DNA of 31,431 bases from Acetobacter sp. UBA5411 (GCF_002409645.1 NZ_DHNR01000015.1:1-31431), one strand, 5' to 3'. Shown: positions 7,866 through 16,922, counted from the stretch's first letter. Numbers and translations: made by a program. Notes: a model not told the origin generated them from the sequence alone.

Positions 7866-8880
7866 ATGATCGGATACGGGCAAGCCTTACAGCCGTGTGA
7901 TTTCGGGCAGTCCGAAAGTTTGGCATCACCAGCAGGCAATGATCGTAAGGGGTGCGGATTTCATCCGGGCCGTCCTGCGCAATCAGTGTGCCGCGTGCTG
8001 GAATGACAGTACCGCTTGCAAAGGGATGAATAAATCGAAAATGCCCCGTGTGAGCGGTGATCCGGTGCGTGACGTCGGCAATCGTAAGTGGTTCTTCAGA
8101 ATGTTTGCTCTCTTTGTCCATTTCCGAAACAGAAAGAAACTGACGGACAGTGTCCTGAGTTGTTTTCAGAGCAGTCCATGTCCAGTGTTGACCGGCCTCC
8201 AGCAGGCAGGCCTGCGCCGCGGAATGAGGGCTGGTGAAGTGTGTCATGTCGATCAGTCTCGGTCCGGCGCGATGTCCGCCATCCGCCACGATGAGCGGAG
8301 GCGTCCCGATGGACGCCGCCAGAGACACGCCTTTTTCGGACGGACCCGCCAGCATGAGCGGGTCGGCAGGCCATAACATGGAATGCAGATCAAGAAGTCT
8401 GTCGATCGTCTCGATATAAGGCAGAAGCTGGCGCACGCGGGCCTGTTCGCTGGAGTGTGATACCGACTTGGCAGACGGCGTGTCCCATAGCCGGTTCATG
8501 TCTTCATCGACAAAGCGGGACATGATCGGGTTTTGCGGAGAAAAGCGGGCGAATGCAGCCAGATTGAGAAAGATCAGCGACAATGTGCCGCGCCGGGGCA
8601 CGAAGCCGCGCCTGAGCAGGTCGGCAAGAACGATCGCTCCCGCATACTCATTTCCATGCATGAGGGCCGTGATGGCGACGTGCGGGCCAGGCAGGGCAGC
8701 GGTCAGGCGATACACGCCGGGAATGCCGACATTTCCTTCGCACCAGGGAGAGAGGTCTGGTTGCGGCAGTTCGAGAGGCAAAGAGGGAAGGGTGCGTGAT
8801 GTAGGAGGTAGCTGTTCGGATAACCGCTTTTTAGGAGTAGTGCGGACTGAAAAGTCTCGACCTGACGTGGGGGGCTCCAT
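7864..8880 (-). CDS. Succinylglutamate desuccinylase/aspartoacylase-family zinc hydrolase
   Basis: A 338-residue cytosolic M14-like deacylase. The zinc ligands are visible: H75 and E78 in MHGNEY, and H166 in LLDLHSM. The DEDMNR motif at about 126-130 is the substrate-binding Asn-Arg pair of the AstE/aspartoacylase group. The enzymes remove an acyl group (succinyl, acetyl) from an amino acid. The first 40 residues are Ser/Pro-rich and not conserved in the family as I know it, so the true start could be further in, although the ATG at 8880 is the only clear one. It follows the ArgE-like gene by 19 bases on the same strand, so the two deacylases are likely made together. No arginine-succinyltransferase genes are near, so a role in the AST pathway is unlikely from context. 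Confidence 0.82.
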   Translation of the reverse strand: MEPPTSGRDFSVRTTPKKRLSEQLPPTSRTLPSLPLELPQPDLSPWCEGNVGIPGVYRLTAALPGPHVAITALMHGNEYAGAIVLADLLRRGFVPRRGTLSLIFLNLAAFARFSPQNPIMSRFVDEDMNRLWDTPSAKSVSHSSEQARVRQLLPYIETIDRLLDLHSMLWPADPLMLAGPSEKGVSLAASIGTPPLIVADGGHRAGPRLIDMTHFTSPHSAAQACLLEAGQHWTWTALKTTQDTVRQFLSVSEMDKESKHSEEPLTIADVTHRITAHTGHFRFIHPFASGTVIPARGTLIAQDGPDEIRTPYDHCLLVMPNFRTARNHTAVRLARIRS

Positions 8881-8899
8881 GATGTGCGGCTACCCGGCG

Positions 8900-10123
8900 T
8901 CACATTGTACTGGTGGGAAGAGGCGCTGTGTCGGCAAGGCAGACGCGACGGGTCATGTCGCGGAGAAAGCGGTCGCAGGCCGTCAGCTGACTGCGTTCGA
9001 TCCATTCATCGGGTCGATGCGCCTGCTCGATACTGCCGGGACCGCACACGATGCTCCTCATCCCAGCCTGCTGGTAAATGCCGGCTTCCGTTCCGTAGGA
9101 AATGAATCCCTCCGCGTTGGTTCCGACGGACTGCCTGACCACCGTAGCGAGCGGATCATTGTTGGGGAGGGCGAGGGGAGGCAGGTCGTTGATGACCTCG
9201 AAAGTCAGTCCGCATTCGGGGGAAGCTTTCTTCATCCACTGGTCGGTTCTGGTCAGCGCCTGCTTCATGCGATCCAGAAGAGCGTGCGCGTCATCACCGG
9301 GAACGGTACGCCACTCGATCTCGGCTTCCGCATGGGCGGGGATGATGTTGAGAGCGACACCGCCGCTGGCCAGTCCGATCTGGATGGTGGAGTGAGGTGG
9401 ATGAAACCCGTCGACCTGTCTTCCTTCGAAGGCAAAACGCCGCGCTTCTTCGGCCACCCACGCCATGGCTTCACCAAGCGCATGGAGCGCGTTTACACCG
9501 TCCTCGGGATAGGCGGAGTGACCAGCCTTGCCGCGAGCAGTCAGACGCACTGACAGACGCCCCTTGTGACCGATGACCGGCAGCATGAGAGTCGGTTCAC
9601 CCACCACACACCATGACGGCAGGAGATGGTCTGTCTGCGCCTGCTGCATGGCGATGCGTGCGCCATTGCAGGTGATCTCTTCGTCATGGGTGAAGAGCAT
9701 ATGGATGGGACGTTTCAGGTCCATGGCCGCCAGATCCGGCACGGCCGCCAGCATGCAGGCGACGAAGCCTTTCATGTCAGCCGCTCCACGAGCGGTCAGT
9801 CGGGTGCCACTTTCATGAAGCTGAAACGGATCGGATGACCAGTGTTGTCCTTCGACCGGCACCGTGTCGACATGCCCGGCAAAAGCAAGGCCACCTGCCG
9901 TACGCGGCCCGATGATGGCGTGCAGATTGGCCTTGGTTTCCTCGGGATTATAGCTGAGTTTCCAGAAGACGCCGTGAGCATCCATCCACTCACCAATCCA
10001 GTTGATCAGCGGGAGATTGGAATGCGTGCTGGTCGTGTTGAACGACACGATGTGACCCAGCATGGCAACGCTGTCGGTCGAGCCGGGGTGTGGAGCCGGG
10101 AAGGGGGCGAGGGCGTCATCCAT
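8900..10123 (-). CDS. argE: Acetylornithine deacetylase-like M20 peptidase
   Basis: A 407-residue M20-family amidohydrolase of the ArgE type, releasing acetate from N2-acetylornithine or another N-acyl amino acid. The di-zinc site motifs are present in order: GHVDTVP (H84, D86), RGAADMKGF (bridging D116), HDEEITCNGA (E148-E149, base and ligand), VVGEPT, and the late AHRPDEW histidine. The dimerisation domain lies between about residues 180 and 290. The start is uncertain: ATG 10123 fits the family N-terminus, but the only nearby GGAGG lies about 25 bases upstream, and the frame is open to a TTG at 10159. The downstream partner is the M14-like deacylase. Many alphaproteobacteria make ornithine with ArgJ, so this enzyme may serve another acyl-amino acid; the symbol is by resemblance. 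Confidence 0.82.
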   Translation of the reverse strand: MDDALAPFPAPHPGSTDSVAMLGHIVSFNTTSTHSNLPLINWIGEWMDAHGVFWKLSYNPEETKANLHAIIGPRTAGGLAFAGHVDTVPVEGQHWSSDPFQLHESGTRLTARGAADMKGFVACMLAAVPDLAAMDLKRPIHMLFTHDEEITCNGARIAMQQAQTDHLLPSWCVVGEPTLMLPVIGHKGRLSVRLTARGKAGHSAYPEDGVNALHALGEAMAWVAEEARRFAFEGRQVDGFHPPHSTIQIGLASGGVALNIIPAHAEAEIEWRTVPGDDAHALLDRMKQALTRTDQWMKKASPECGLTFEVINDLPPLALPNNDPLATVVRQSVGTNAEGFISYGTEAGIYQQAGMRSIVCGPGSIEQAHRPDEWIERSQLTACDRFLRDMTRRVCLADTAPLPTSTM

Positions 10124-10198
10124 GCGGGGAGAGTATTCACGTCTGGGCCTCCGCTGCAATCCCGTATCATGCAGTGATGACCGTCTGTGACGACTGGA

Positions 10199-10221
10199 CG
10201 TGCCGCAGCTTTTGCGGCACG
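10199..10221. other. GC-rich hairpin in the divergent gap
   Basis: A perfect 9-bp stem (10199-10207 with 10213-10221) with a 5-base loop. It lies in the gap between the ArgE-like gene (minus) and the first glycosyltransferase (plus). There is no U-tract on either side, so it is not an obvious terminator. The rest of the gap after 10225 is AT-rich and probably holds the glycosyltransferase promoter. Confidence 0.45.
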
Positions 10222-10287
10222 GGTAGGGATCAGTTCAAGTCTTTGAAAGATTTGAATATTTTTTGAGAATATGCGGATTTTCTGGAT

Positions 10288-11535
10288 TTGAATCCCCTCT
10301 CTGACAAAGAGTATCATCCTTTACACAGCCTCTGGCGCAAGCTGCCCGCAGAGCCACGCAGGCGCGGGGCGGCGGGCCTGACGTCGTGGCTGGCGCCAAA
10401 AGCGCAGCATCCGGCACCCATCGCTGGCGCGCATCTGCTCGTTGGAGGAGAGATCAACAGAGCGTCAGGTCTGGGCGAAGGCGCACGTATCATGCTGCGG
10501 GCCTGCAAGGCGCTGGGCATTCCCGCGAGTAGCTTTCAGGCCAGCCTGCTTGAGGGAGCGTCAGCCCCTCTGGACGCACCACTCCAGTCGCCGTTGATCG
10601 TCCACGTCAACGCCCCCTCTCTGCCTTCTGTGCTGTTGAAGCTGGGACGTGGATTTCTGCGCAATCGCCGCATCATCGGATATTGGGCGTGGGAACTGCC
10701 GGTCGTCCCATCGCTCTGGAAGACGGCTGTGGGCTGTGTTCACGAGGTCTGGACGCCGTCGCTGTTTTCCGCCCGTGCGCTTGAAACGATCATGCCCGGT
10801 CGGGTGAGGGTGGTTCCTCATGCTCTGGCTGCTGCCCCGCTTCGCCCCTCGCATCTTGAACGCAGTGCTTTCGGCCTGCCGGACGATGCTGTTGTCGTGC
10901 TGGTCTCTTTCAGTCTGGCTTCCAGCTTTGAGCGCAAGAATCCGCTAGCGGCTATTCAGGCGTTTCGCAGGGCTTTCGGTGAGCGTCCAGATCGTTTCCT
11001 GCTGCTGAAAGTCTCACATGCCGGGCATTATCCGGAGGATATGGAGCGTCTAAGAGCCGCCATTGCTGGCGCGAGGAATATCCGCATTGAGGAACGGCTG
11101 TTTCCAGCAGAGGACTCGCAGGCTCTGATCAGATGCGCCGACATCGTGCTTTCCCTGCATCGTAGCGAAGGTTTCGGACTGGTTCCGGCGGAAGCCATGC
11201 AGTTGGGACGCACCGTGGTCGCAACCGACTGGTCGGCAACGTCGGAATTTCTAAACGCGGAGTGCGGCCTGCCCGTTCCTTACCGTCTGGTGCCAGCCCG
11301 CGATCCCCGTGGTGTCTTTGAAGCGGAAGGCGCTGTCTGGGCCGAGGCGGATATTGAAGCCGCGAGCGAGATGCTGTCTCGTGTCGCCGATGATCCGGCT
11401 TTGCGTCAGAGGCTGGGCGCACAGGCCGCGCGTGTCGCTGCCGAACGGTTTTCAGGAAGTGAACTGCTGGCGGCTCACCACGCGCTGACACGTCGGGAGC
11501 CGATGCACGCCCAAATGCAACGTGTGTCAGCATGA
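10288..11535 (+). CDS. Glycosyltransferase (GT4-like), TTG start
   Basis: A 415-residue soluble or peripheral GT-B fold glycosyltransferase. The N-terminal acceptor domain contains GGEINRASGLGEGAR (about residues 53-67) and YWAWELPVVP. The C-terminal nucleotide-sugar domain contains SFSLASSFERKNPLAAIQAF and the EX7E-type motif HRSEGFGLVPAEAMQLG, near residue 295. The start is odd: no ATG is available in frame before the conserved N-terminal motif. The frame closes at a TGA about 25 bases upstream, leaving TTG 10288 with no good ribosome site. A six-codon ATG frame (10271-10291) ends across that TTG. It overlaps the next glycosyltransferase by four bases, so both act in one surface-polysaccharide or glycolipid pathway. 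The sugar is unknown. Confidence 0.8.
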   Translation: MNPLSDKEYHPLHSLWRKLPAEPRRRGAAGLTSWLAPKAQHPAPIAGAHLLVGGEINRASGLGEGARIMLRACKALGIPASSFQASLLEGASAPLDAPLQSPLIVHVNAPSLPSVLLKLGRGFLRNRRIIGYWAWELPVVPSLWKTAVGCVHEVWTPSLFSARALETIMPGRVRVVPHALAAAPLRPSHLERSAFGLPDDAVVVLVSFSLASSFERKNPLAAIQAFRRAFGERPDRFLLLKVSHAGHYPEDMERLRAAIAGARNIRIEERLFPAEDSQALIRCADIVLSLHRSEGFGLVPAEAMQLGRTVVATDWSATSEFLNAECGLPVPYRLVPARDPRGVFEAEGAVWAEADIEAASEMLSRVADDPALRQRLGAQAARVAAERFSGSELLAAHHALTRREPMHAQMQRVSA

Positions 11536-12689
11536 TGAAACGGGTTCTGGTGTGGCAGTGGGGGCGGCGTGGCGGCGGCCCGCGTTTCGGGCTCAATCTT
11601 GCTCAAGCGATAGCACGTCTGCCGGGGCGAGAAGTCATACTGTCCCTGTCTCGTCGTGCCGAAATCCTCACGGCTCCCGGTTTTCCCCATGACGCGATGA
11701 CGGTATGGCAGGTGGAAACCTATGGGAGCCTGAGCGGGCTAGTGATGCGGCTGCTCGGCGCACCGGTCGTCATCCCGCGACTGCTGAAAAAGCTGCGGCT
11801 CTGGCAACCTGATCTGGCGATCTGCGCCATGACCGGGCCAATTGATCTTCTGATGGCGTGTGCCCTGCGCTGTGCTGGTGTGCCGTTGGTCGTCGTCGTC
11901 CACGACGCGCTTCCCCATCCCGGCGATGGTTTTCCTCTCCAGCACACATTGCAGAATATCCTGATCCGGCAGGCGCAGGGTATCGTCGCTCTCACGCACC
12001 ATGTCGCCCATCAGTTGCGGGAACAGGTGGGGATGCAGGAACGCGAAATCATGGTCGCCAGCCTGCCACCGTTCGATTATCCGGCCCTGCACGGAAAGAG
12101 CAGGGTGCCACCTGTCGAACGACTGCCCGGTCCTGTGCGACTGCTCATGTTCGGACGACTTCTGTCCTACAAGGGGCTGGACCTGCTTCTCGAAGCACTG
12201 AAGCGCCTGCCATCAACTCTGGAATATGAGTGTCGCATCGTCGGCAGTGGCCCTGACTCCAGTGAATTGCGAAAACTTGCGGCGCTTCCGCATGTCTCGG
12301 TGGAAAACCGCTGGGTGGAGGAAGAGGAAATCGCCAGTCTCGTTGGCTGGGCCGACGCGATGGTCCTGCCTTATCGTGAAGCCAGCCAGAGCGGTGTGGG
12401 AGCCGTCGCCATTGCCGCAGGAAAGCAGGTGCTGGCTACACGTGTGGGCGGGCTGGAAGAACAGTTTGCGGGCCTGCCGGGTGTGACCCTGTGTGATGTC
12501 GATGTGACTGTCCTGACGAATGCGTTGGAGGCGCTCATTGTTGCGGGGCCAGTCGTTCCAAAGATGCAGGTGAGACAGACTGATATCCTGTGGGAGAAGA
12601 TGGCGGTGACGATGCTTGCAGATGTTGAGAAGAGCAGACGCCGTCAGGAAGCATCGCAAGTGGAAGCGGTTGTAACACCGTTTTCGTAA
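11532..12689 (+). CDS. Glycosyltransferase family 4-like protein
   Basis: A 385-residue GT-B glycosyltransferase. The N-terminal domain begins with a GRRGGGPRFGLNLAQAI turn-helix, the usual position of the acceptor/phosphate loop. The HDALPHPGDG segment (about 125-134) and the C-terminal donor domain (MFGRLLSYKGLDLLLEAL, then RIVGSGPDSSELRKLA) are typical. The usual second Glu motif is modified to PYREASQSGVGAVAIAAGK. Two start ATGs are adjacent (11532 and 11535); the first overlaps the stop of the preceding glycosyltransferase by four bases, so translation is coupled. A long hairpin follows the stop. The two genes stand alone without other polysaccharide genes, so a role in decorating an existing glycan or lipid is plausible but not shown. 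Confidence 0.85.
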   Translation: MMKRVLVWQWGRRGGGPRFGLNLAQAIARLPGREVILSLSRRAEILTAPGFPHDAMTVWQVETYGSLSGLVMRLLGAPVVIPRLLKKLRLWQPDLAICAMTGPIDLLMACALRCAGVPLVVVVHDALPHPGDGFPLQHTLQNILIRQAQGIVALTHHVAHQLREQVGMQEREIMVASLPPFDYPALHGKSRVPPVERLPGPVRLLMFGRLLSYKGLDLLLEALKRLPSTLEYECRIVGSGPDSSELRKLAALPHVSVENRWVEEEEIASLVGWADAMVLPYREASQSGVGAVAIAAGKQVLATRVGGLEEQFAGLPGVTLCDVDVTVLTNALEALIVAGPVVPKMQVRQTDILWEKMAVTMLADVEKSRRRQEASQVEAVVTPFS

Positions 12690-12709
12690 GGTTTTGCGAA
12701 ATGTTCTCG

Positions 12710-12755
12710 CGTTTCGTTGTCACCTCGGGTTTCAAACCGACATGACAACGAAACG
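12710..12755. terminator. Long hairpin terminator between convergent genes
   Basis: Perfect 13-base arms (12710-12722 and 12743-12755) enclose a 20-base loop that can form its own small stem (GGTTT with AAACC). It sits between the second glycosyltransferase and the convergent dehydrogenase gene. The plus-strand side is followed by TCCTTTTC, a weak U-tract. Confidence 0.7.
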
Positions 12756-12790
12756 TCCTTTTCAGGAATTCTCAGCGGGAGTTCCCGATA

Positions 12791-14284
12791 TTATCCCAGC
12801 GTAGGCATGGAGAATTCAGCACCGCCGCGGATACCTTCCGGCCAGCGGCTGGTGACAGCCTTCAGACGTGTGAAGAAGCGCACCCCTTCTGGTCCGTGCA
12901 TGTGGTGGTCTCCAAACAGTGAGTCTTTCCAGCCGCCGAAAGAATGGAACGCCATGGGAACAGGGATCGGCACATTGACGCCAACCATTCCCGCCTGAAC
13001 GCGATGCGTGAAATTGCGGGCGGTGTCGCCATCGCGGGTGAAGATGGCGGTTCCGTTCCCGAACGGGCTTTCATTCACCAGCTTGAGGGCCGTTTCAAAA
13101 TCCGGAGCGCGCATGACACAAAGAACCGGACCGAAAATCTCCTCCTGATAAATCTTCATCTCAGAGGTGACATTGTCGAAAAGCGATGCTCCGGTGAAGA
13201 AGCCCTCCTCATGCCCGGAAATGACATGTTCGCGCCCGTCCACGACCAGCGTCGCTCCCTGTTCGACGCCGGAATCCACCAGTCTGCATACACGCTCGCG
13301 ATGCTGCGCCGTGATCAGCGGCCCCATATCGTTGCTGCCATCCTCGCCGGGGCCGATCTTCAGCGTTCTGGCCCGTTCGGCCAGCTTGTTCACAAGTGCG
13401 TCCGCCACAGGTCCCACCGCGACGGCGACTGAGATCGCCATGCAGCGCTCGCCAGCCGAACCCCATGCTGCACCCGTGAGAGCGTCAACGGTTTTGTCGA
13501 GATCGCAATCCGGCATGACAATGGCGTGGTTCTTCGCTCCGCCCAGAGCCTGCACGCGTTTGCCGTGGGCCGTGCCCGTTGCATAAACATGCTTTGCGAT
13601 CGGCGTGGAACCGACAAAGCTGACAGCCTTGATTTCGGGATGTTCAAGGATGGCGTTGACCATATCCTTATCACCATGCACCACCTGTAACACACCGTCA
13701 GGTAGGCCGGCTTCCTTGAAAATCTCTGCCAGCATCACGGACGCTGAAGGATCGCGCTCCGAAGGTTTGATGATGAAACAGTTGCCGGTCGCAATCGCCA
13801 TCGGGGCCATCCAGAGCGGAACCATGACAGGAAAATTGAACGGCGTGATACCTGCGGCAATGCCGAGTGGCTGGCGCATCGTCCAGGCATCAATGCCCCG
13901 ACTGACCTGCTCGGTATATTCACCTTTGAGAATTTCCGGAGCCGCTGTGGCGAACTCGATGACCTCCATGCCGCGTGTGACTTCGCCCTTTGCATCCGGA
14001 ATTGTCTTGCCATGTTCGGCGGAAATCACAGCGGCAAGTTCATCGGCACGCTTTTCCACCAGATCGCGGACCCGGAACAGGATACGGGAGCGGGTCAGGG
14101 CTGGCGTGTCGGCCCATTTCGGAAAGACGGCCCGTGCGGCGGAAACAGCCGCTTCCAGATCCACGGCATCACCGAGCGCGACCTGAGCCTGCACCGCGCC
14201 GGTTGCGGGGTTGAAGACATCCGACCGGCGCTGGCCTGCGCCTTCGGTTTTCTGGCCATTAATGAAGTGAGGAATGATTTTCAT
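12791..14284 (-). CDS. mmsA: CoA-acylating (methyl)malonate-semialdehyde dehydrogenase
   Basis: A 497-residue aldehyde dehydrogenase of the MmsA/IolA type, which converts methylmalonate semialdehyde to propionyl-CoA, or malonate semialdehyde to acetyl-CoA, with NAD and CoA and release of CO2. Visible motifs are the Rossmann segment (AAGITPFNFPVMVPLWM), the NAD-binding ALGGAKNHAIVMPD, and the catalytic cysteine C281 in SAGERCMAIS. The family-specific ending NVPIPVPMAFHSFGGWKDS is also present. Length is normal. The start is ATG 14284 with AAGG upstream; a TTG at 14302 would add six residues. It is the last gene of a three-gene minus-strand operon, 39 bases after the MHS carrier. No mmsB-type 3-hydroxyisobutyrate dehydrogenase is present; the iron-containing dehydrogenase at the head of the operon may take its place. 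Confidence 0.92.
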   Translation of the reverse strand: MKIIPHFINGQKTEGAGQRRSDVFNPATGAVQAQVALGDAVDLEAAVSAARAVFPKWADTPALTRSRILFRVRDLVEKRADELAAVISAEHGKTIPDAKGEVTRGMEVIEFATAAPEILKGEYTEQVSRGIDAWTMRQPLGIAAGITPFNFPVMVPLWMAPMAIATGNCFIIKPSERDPSASVMLAEIFKEAGLPDGVLQVVHGDKDMVNAILEHPEIKAVSFVGSTPIAKHVYATGTAHGKRVQALGGAKNHAIVMPDCDLDKTVDALTGAAWGSAGERCMAISVAVAVGPVADALVNKLAERARTLKIGPGEDGSNDMGPLITAQHRERVCRLVDSGVEQGATLVVDGREHVISGHEEGFFTGASLFDNVTSEMKIYQEEIFGPVLCVMRAPDFETALKLVNESPFGNGTAIFTRDGDTARNFTHRVQAGMVGVNVPIPVPMAFHSFGGWKDSLFGDHHMHGPEGVRFFTRLKAVTSRWPEGIRGGAEFSMPTLG

Positions 14285-14323
14285 TTTTCTTTGCCTTATC
14301 AAGAAAGAGTGGGAAATCGGGAG

Positions 14324-15712
14324 TTACTCGGCGGTCTGGGTCGTCGCGGTAGACAGCGTTTCGTGAGACAGGGAAATGCCTCTGCGTTTTTCGCCATTGA
14401 CGGCGGAAGGCAGCGTTTCAGGCACGAAAAATAGCGTGACGAAGAAACCGATGATGCAGATTGCTGCGGGATAGAGCAGACCGGCGAAGACGTTTCCGGT
14501 GCGTGAGACCAGGCTGAGGCTGATAAGCGGCAGGAAGCCGCCGAAAATACCGTTCCCGATATGGTAGGGAATGGAAATCGAGGTGTATCGGACTGCTGCC
14601 GGGAAGGTCTCGACGATGAACGCGCCATAAGGCCCGTAAATCAGCGCGGCGATGACCACGAGAGCAAATACGATGGTGGCGATAGGAAGTGCGTCAATTC
14701 CATCGTCATGGACACAGGATTTCAGAACCATGAACAGCGGTAGGTAGAGAACGGCGGAAGCGGCCATGCCGGTCAGGGCAAGCGGCTTGCGCCCGATACT
14801 GTCTGACAGACGACCGAAGATGACAAAGAACGGCAGACCACACAACGCACCGGCCGCTACCGCGAGTGTTGCGGGCAGAAAGGCGACCTTCAGGACGCTT
14901 TCGAGAAAATACAGCGCGTAGAACTGGGCTGTGTAGAACGTCACCGCCTGAGCGCAGGCGACACCGAACAGAAAGGTCAGGATGCGACGCGCATTACCGG
15001 GAATGGTGAAGGCGTCCCGGATGGGCGAAGAGGAGACCTGCTGGTTTTCCTTCATCTCCAGAAACACAGGAGACTCATGCAGCCGGAGACGGATGCGGAA
15101 AGAAACGCCGACCAGCACAATGGAAAACAGGAATGGCAGTCGCCAGCCCCATGCGGTGAAGCTCTCCTCGCCAAGGCCCAGACGTAGCCCGAGGACGATA
15201 CCCAGCGCCAGAACGAAGCCGCCGGACGCCATGGCCTGAATATAGCTCGCCCATTTGCCGCGCTCTGTGGCTGGAGCGTGTTCGGCGACATAGGTTGCAG
15301 CCCCGCCATATTCACCGCCCAGAGCCAGCCCCTGAATGATCCGCAACGTGATGAGCAGAACCGGCGCGACATAACCGGCAGTTTTGAAATCAGGCAGCGC
15401 ACCGATGGCGGCTGTTGAACAGCCCATGATCAGCAGGGTGGTGAGAAAAGTGATCTTGCGTCCGAAGCGGTCTCCGAAATGACCAAAGACCAGACTGCCT
15501 AGCGGACGGACGGCGAAACCGGTTGCGAACGTCGCCACACTGATCAGCGTAGCGGCTGTTCCATTACCCGGCGGATAGAACATCTGCGCGAAGAAAATGG
15601 CGAGGCAGCCATAGAGAAAGAAATCATACCATTCGATGATGGTGCCGACGCTGGAGGCAAAAACCAGACCATGCATCGAACGTGTTTTGGAAGAGGTTAT
15701 AGCGCTGCTCAT
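14324..15712 (-). CDS. MHS-family carboxylate:proton symporter (MFS)
   Basis: A 462-residue inner-membrane carrier with about 12 hydrophobic segments. It has the metabolite:H+ symporter signature: SSVGTIIEWYDFFLYG in TM1, the loop 2-3 motif GHFGDRFGRK, QGLALGGEYGGAATYVAEHAP after TM4, and the repeated GRLSDSIGRKP in the second half. Members such as KgtP, ShiA and ProP bring in small carboxylates or zwitterions. The ATG is preceded by GGGAGG at the right distance. The gene lies 30 bases after the iron-containing dehydrogenase and 39 before the semialdehyde dehydrogenase, so it most likely imports the carbon source that the two enzymes oxidise. The substrate cannot be read from the sequence. 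Confidence 0.9.
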   Translation of the reverse strand: MSSAITSSKTRSMHGLVFASSVGTIIEWYDFFLYGCLAIFFAQMFYPPGNGTAATLISVATFATGFAVRPLGSLVFGHFGDRFGRKITFLTTLLIMGCSTAAIGALPDFKTAGYVAPVLLITLRIIQGLALGGEYGGAATYVAEHAPATERGKWASYIQAMASGGFVLALGIVLGLRLGLGEESFTAWGWRLPFLFSIVLVGVSFRIRLRLHESPVFLEMKENQQVSSSPIRDAFTIPGNARRILTFLFGVACAQAVTFYTAQFYALYFLESVLKVAFLPATLAVAAGALCGLPFFVIFGRLSDSIGRKPLALTGMAASAVLYLPLFMVLKSCVHDDGIDALPIATIVFALVVIAALIYGPYGAFIVETFPAAVRYTSISIPYHIGNGIFGGFLPLISLSLVSRTGNVFAGLLYPAAICIIGFFVTLFFVPETLPSAVNGEKRRGISLSHETLSTATTQTAE

Positions 15713-15742
15713 GCTGCGGTCCTCCCGGTTATGCGGCGCACA

Positions 15743-16903
15743 TTATGCGGCCCAGACGCGGTGATAGAGTGCGACGATGTCCTGTGCCGTCGGTACACGC
15801 GGATTGTTGGCGGGCGATCCGGAAGCCAGCGCCTGCTCGGCCATCAACGGCAGCAGGTTGTCCCAGCGGGCGACATCGAGGCCGTGTTCTTTCGGCGTCG
15901 GCACGCCGATTTCCCGGTTTCTGCGACGTAGCCCCACCACGAGAGCCTCGCCCGCAGCGGCATCGGATGCTCCGGCCTCGGCAATTCCCATCACGCGGGC
16001 GGCCATTGCATAGCGTTCCGGTGCGCCGGACAGGGACCACGCCGTGATTTCTGGCAGCAGCATGGCGTTGGACAGGCCGTGCGGCACATGGAAGTGCGCC
16101 CCGATAGGGCGGCTCATGCCATGAACCAGAGCAACGGAGGCGTTCGAGAACGCCATGCCAGCCTCGAAAGCGCCCTGCATCACGGCGGCGCGGGCTTCGC
16201 GGTTGCCGGGTTCCTCACAGGCAACGGGCAACCATTTCCAGATCCGTTGCATCGCGGTCAGAGCCAGAGCATCAGTGAAGGGAGAAGCTTTTTTCGAAAC
16301 CCAGGCTTCCAGCGCATGAGTCAGAGCATCGGTGCCGGTATCAGCCGTCAATCTGCGTGGCATCGTCAGGGTTAGTTCATAATCCACGATGGCGATGTGA
16401 GGCTGATAGGCCGGTCCCATGCAGAGCATCTTCTCGTCAGACACCTCATCGGTGATGACGGTGACGCGAGTGGCTTCCGACCCTGTTCCGGCGGTTGTCG
16501 GAATGGCGATGACCGGCAGGCCCGGCGTGTTCTGGATATGCGGAACCTTGAGACCGGATGGCGTGGTGTCATGTCGTGCGAGCACGGCGACCATCTTGGC
16601 GGTGTCGATCGGGCTGCCGCCGCCCAGTCCGATCACGCAGTCATGCTGACCGTCTCGCAGCGCGGCGAGGGCGGCGTTCACGCATGCGACGGTCGGGTCC
16701 GGTACGGTCTCCGTAAAGGCCCGCATGGTGTATCCGGCCTGTTCGAGAATGCCCCTGACCCGTTCGAGCACGCCGCCTGAAGCCATGAACGGATCGGTGA
16801 TGATGAAAGGCGCTTTGAGACCGGCCTGTTGCAGGGCGTCCGGAAGGTCGTTCAGCGCGCCGCCCCCGAGGCGGACAAAAGGTGGAAGGACCAGTGCAGT
16901 CAT
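15743..16903 (-). CDS. Iron-containing alcohol dehydrogenase
   Basis: A 386-residue group III (Fe-dependent) dehydrogenase. The NAD-binding GGGSPIDTAKMVAVL motif is at about residues 90-104. Metal-site histidines are seen in TDALTHALEAW and in VHGMSRPIGAHFHVPHGLSNAML. Length is normal for the family. The start is ATG 16903, with AAGGGG seven bases upstream; the frame stays open a further 39 codons, but those residues are unlike the family. It heads the operon with the MHS carrier and the MmsA-like enzyme and is divergent from a LysR regulator. That order suggests it oxidises an imported hydroxyacid or alcohol to the semialdehyde used by MmsA (for example 3-hydroxypropionate to malonate semialdehyde). 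This is inference from context. Confidence 0.88.
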   Translation of the reverse strand: MTALVLPPFVRLGGGALNDLPDALQQAGLKAPFIITDPFMASGGVLERVRGILEQAGYTMRAFTETVPDPTVACVNAALAALRDGQHDCVIGLGGGSPIDTAKMVAVLARHDTTPSGLKVPHIQNTPGLPVIAIPTTAGTGSEATRVTVITDEVSDEKMLCMGPAYQPHIAIVDYELTLTMPRRLTADTGTDALTHALEAWVSKKASPFTDALALTAMQRIWKWLPVACEEPGNREARAAVMQGAFEAGMAFSNASVALVHGMSRPIGAHFHVPHGLSNAMLLPEITAWSLSGAPERYAMAARVMGIAEAGASDAAAGEALVVGLRRRNREIGVPTPKEHGLDVARWDNLLPLMAEQALASGSPANNPRVPTAQDIVALYHRVWAA

Positions 16904-16922
16904 TAGAATTCCCCTTTTCGCG

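Noticed and set aside
8468..9553. 361-codon open frame on the plus strand
   Set aside because: It spans the antisense of two well-supported deacylase genes and has no motif of its own.
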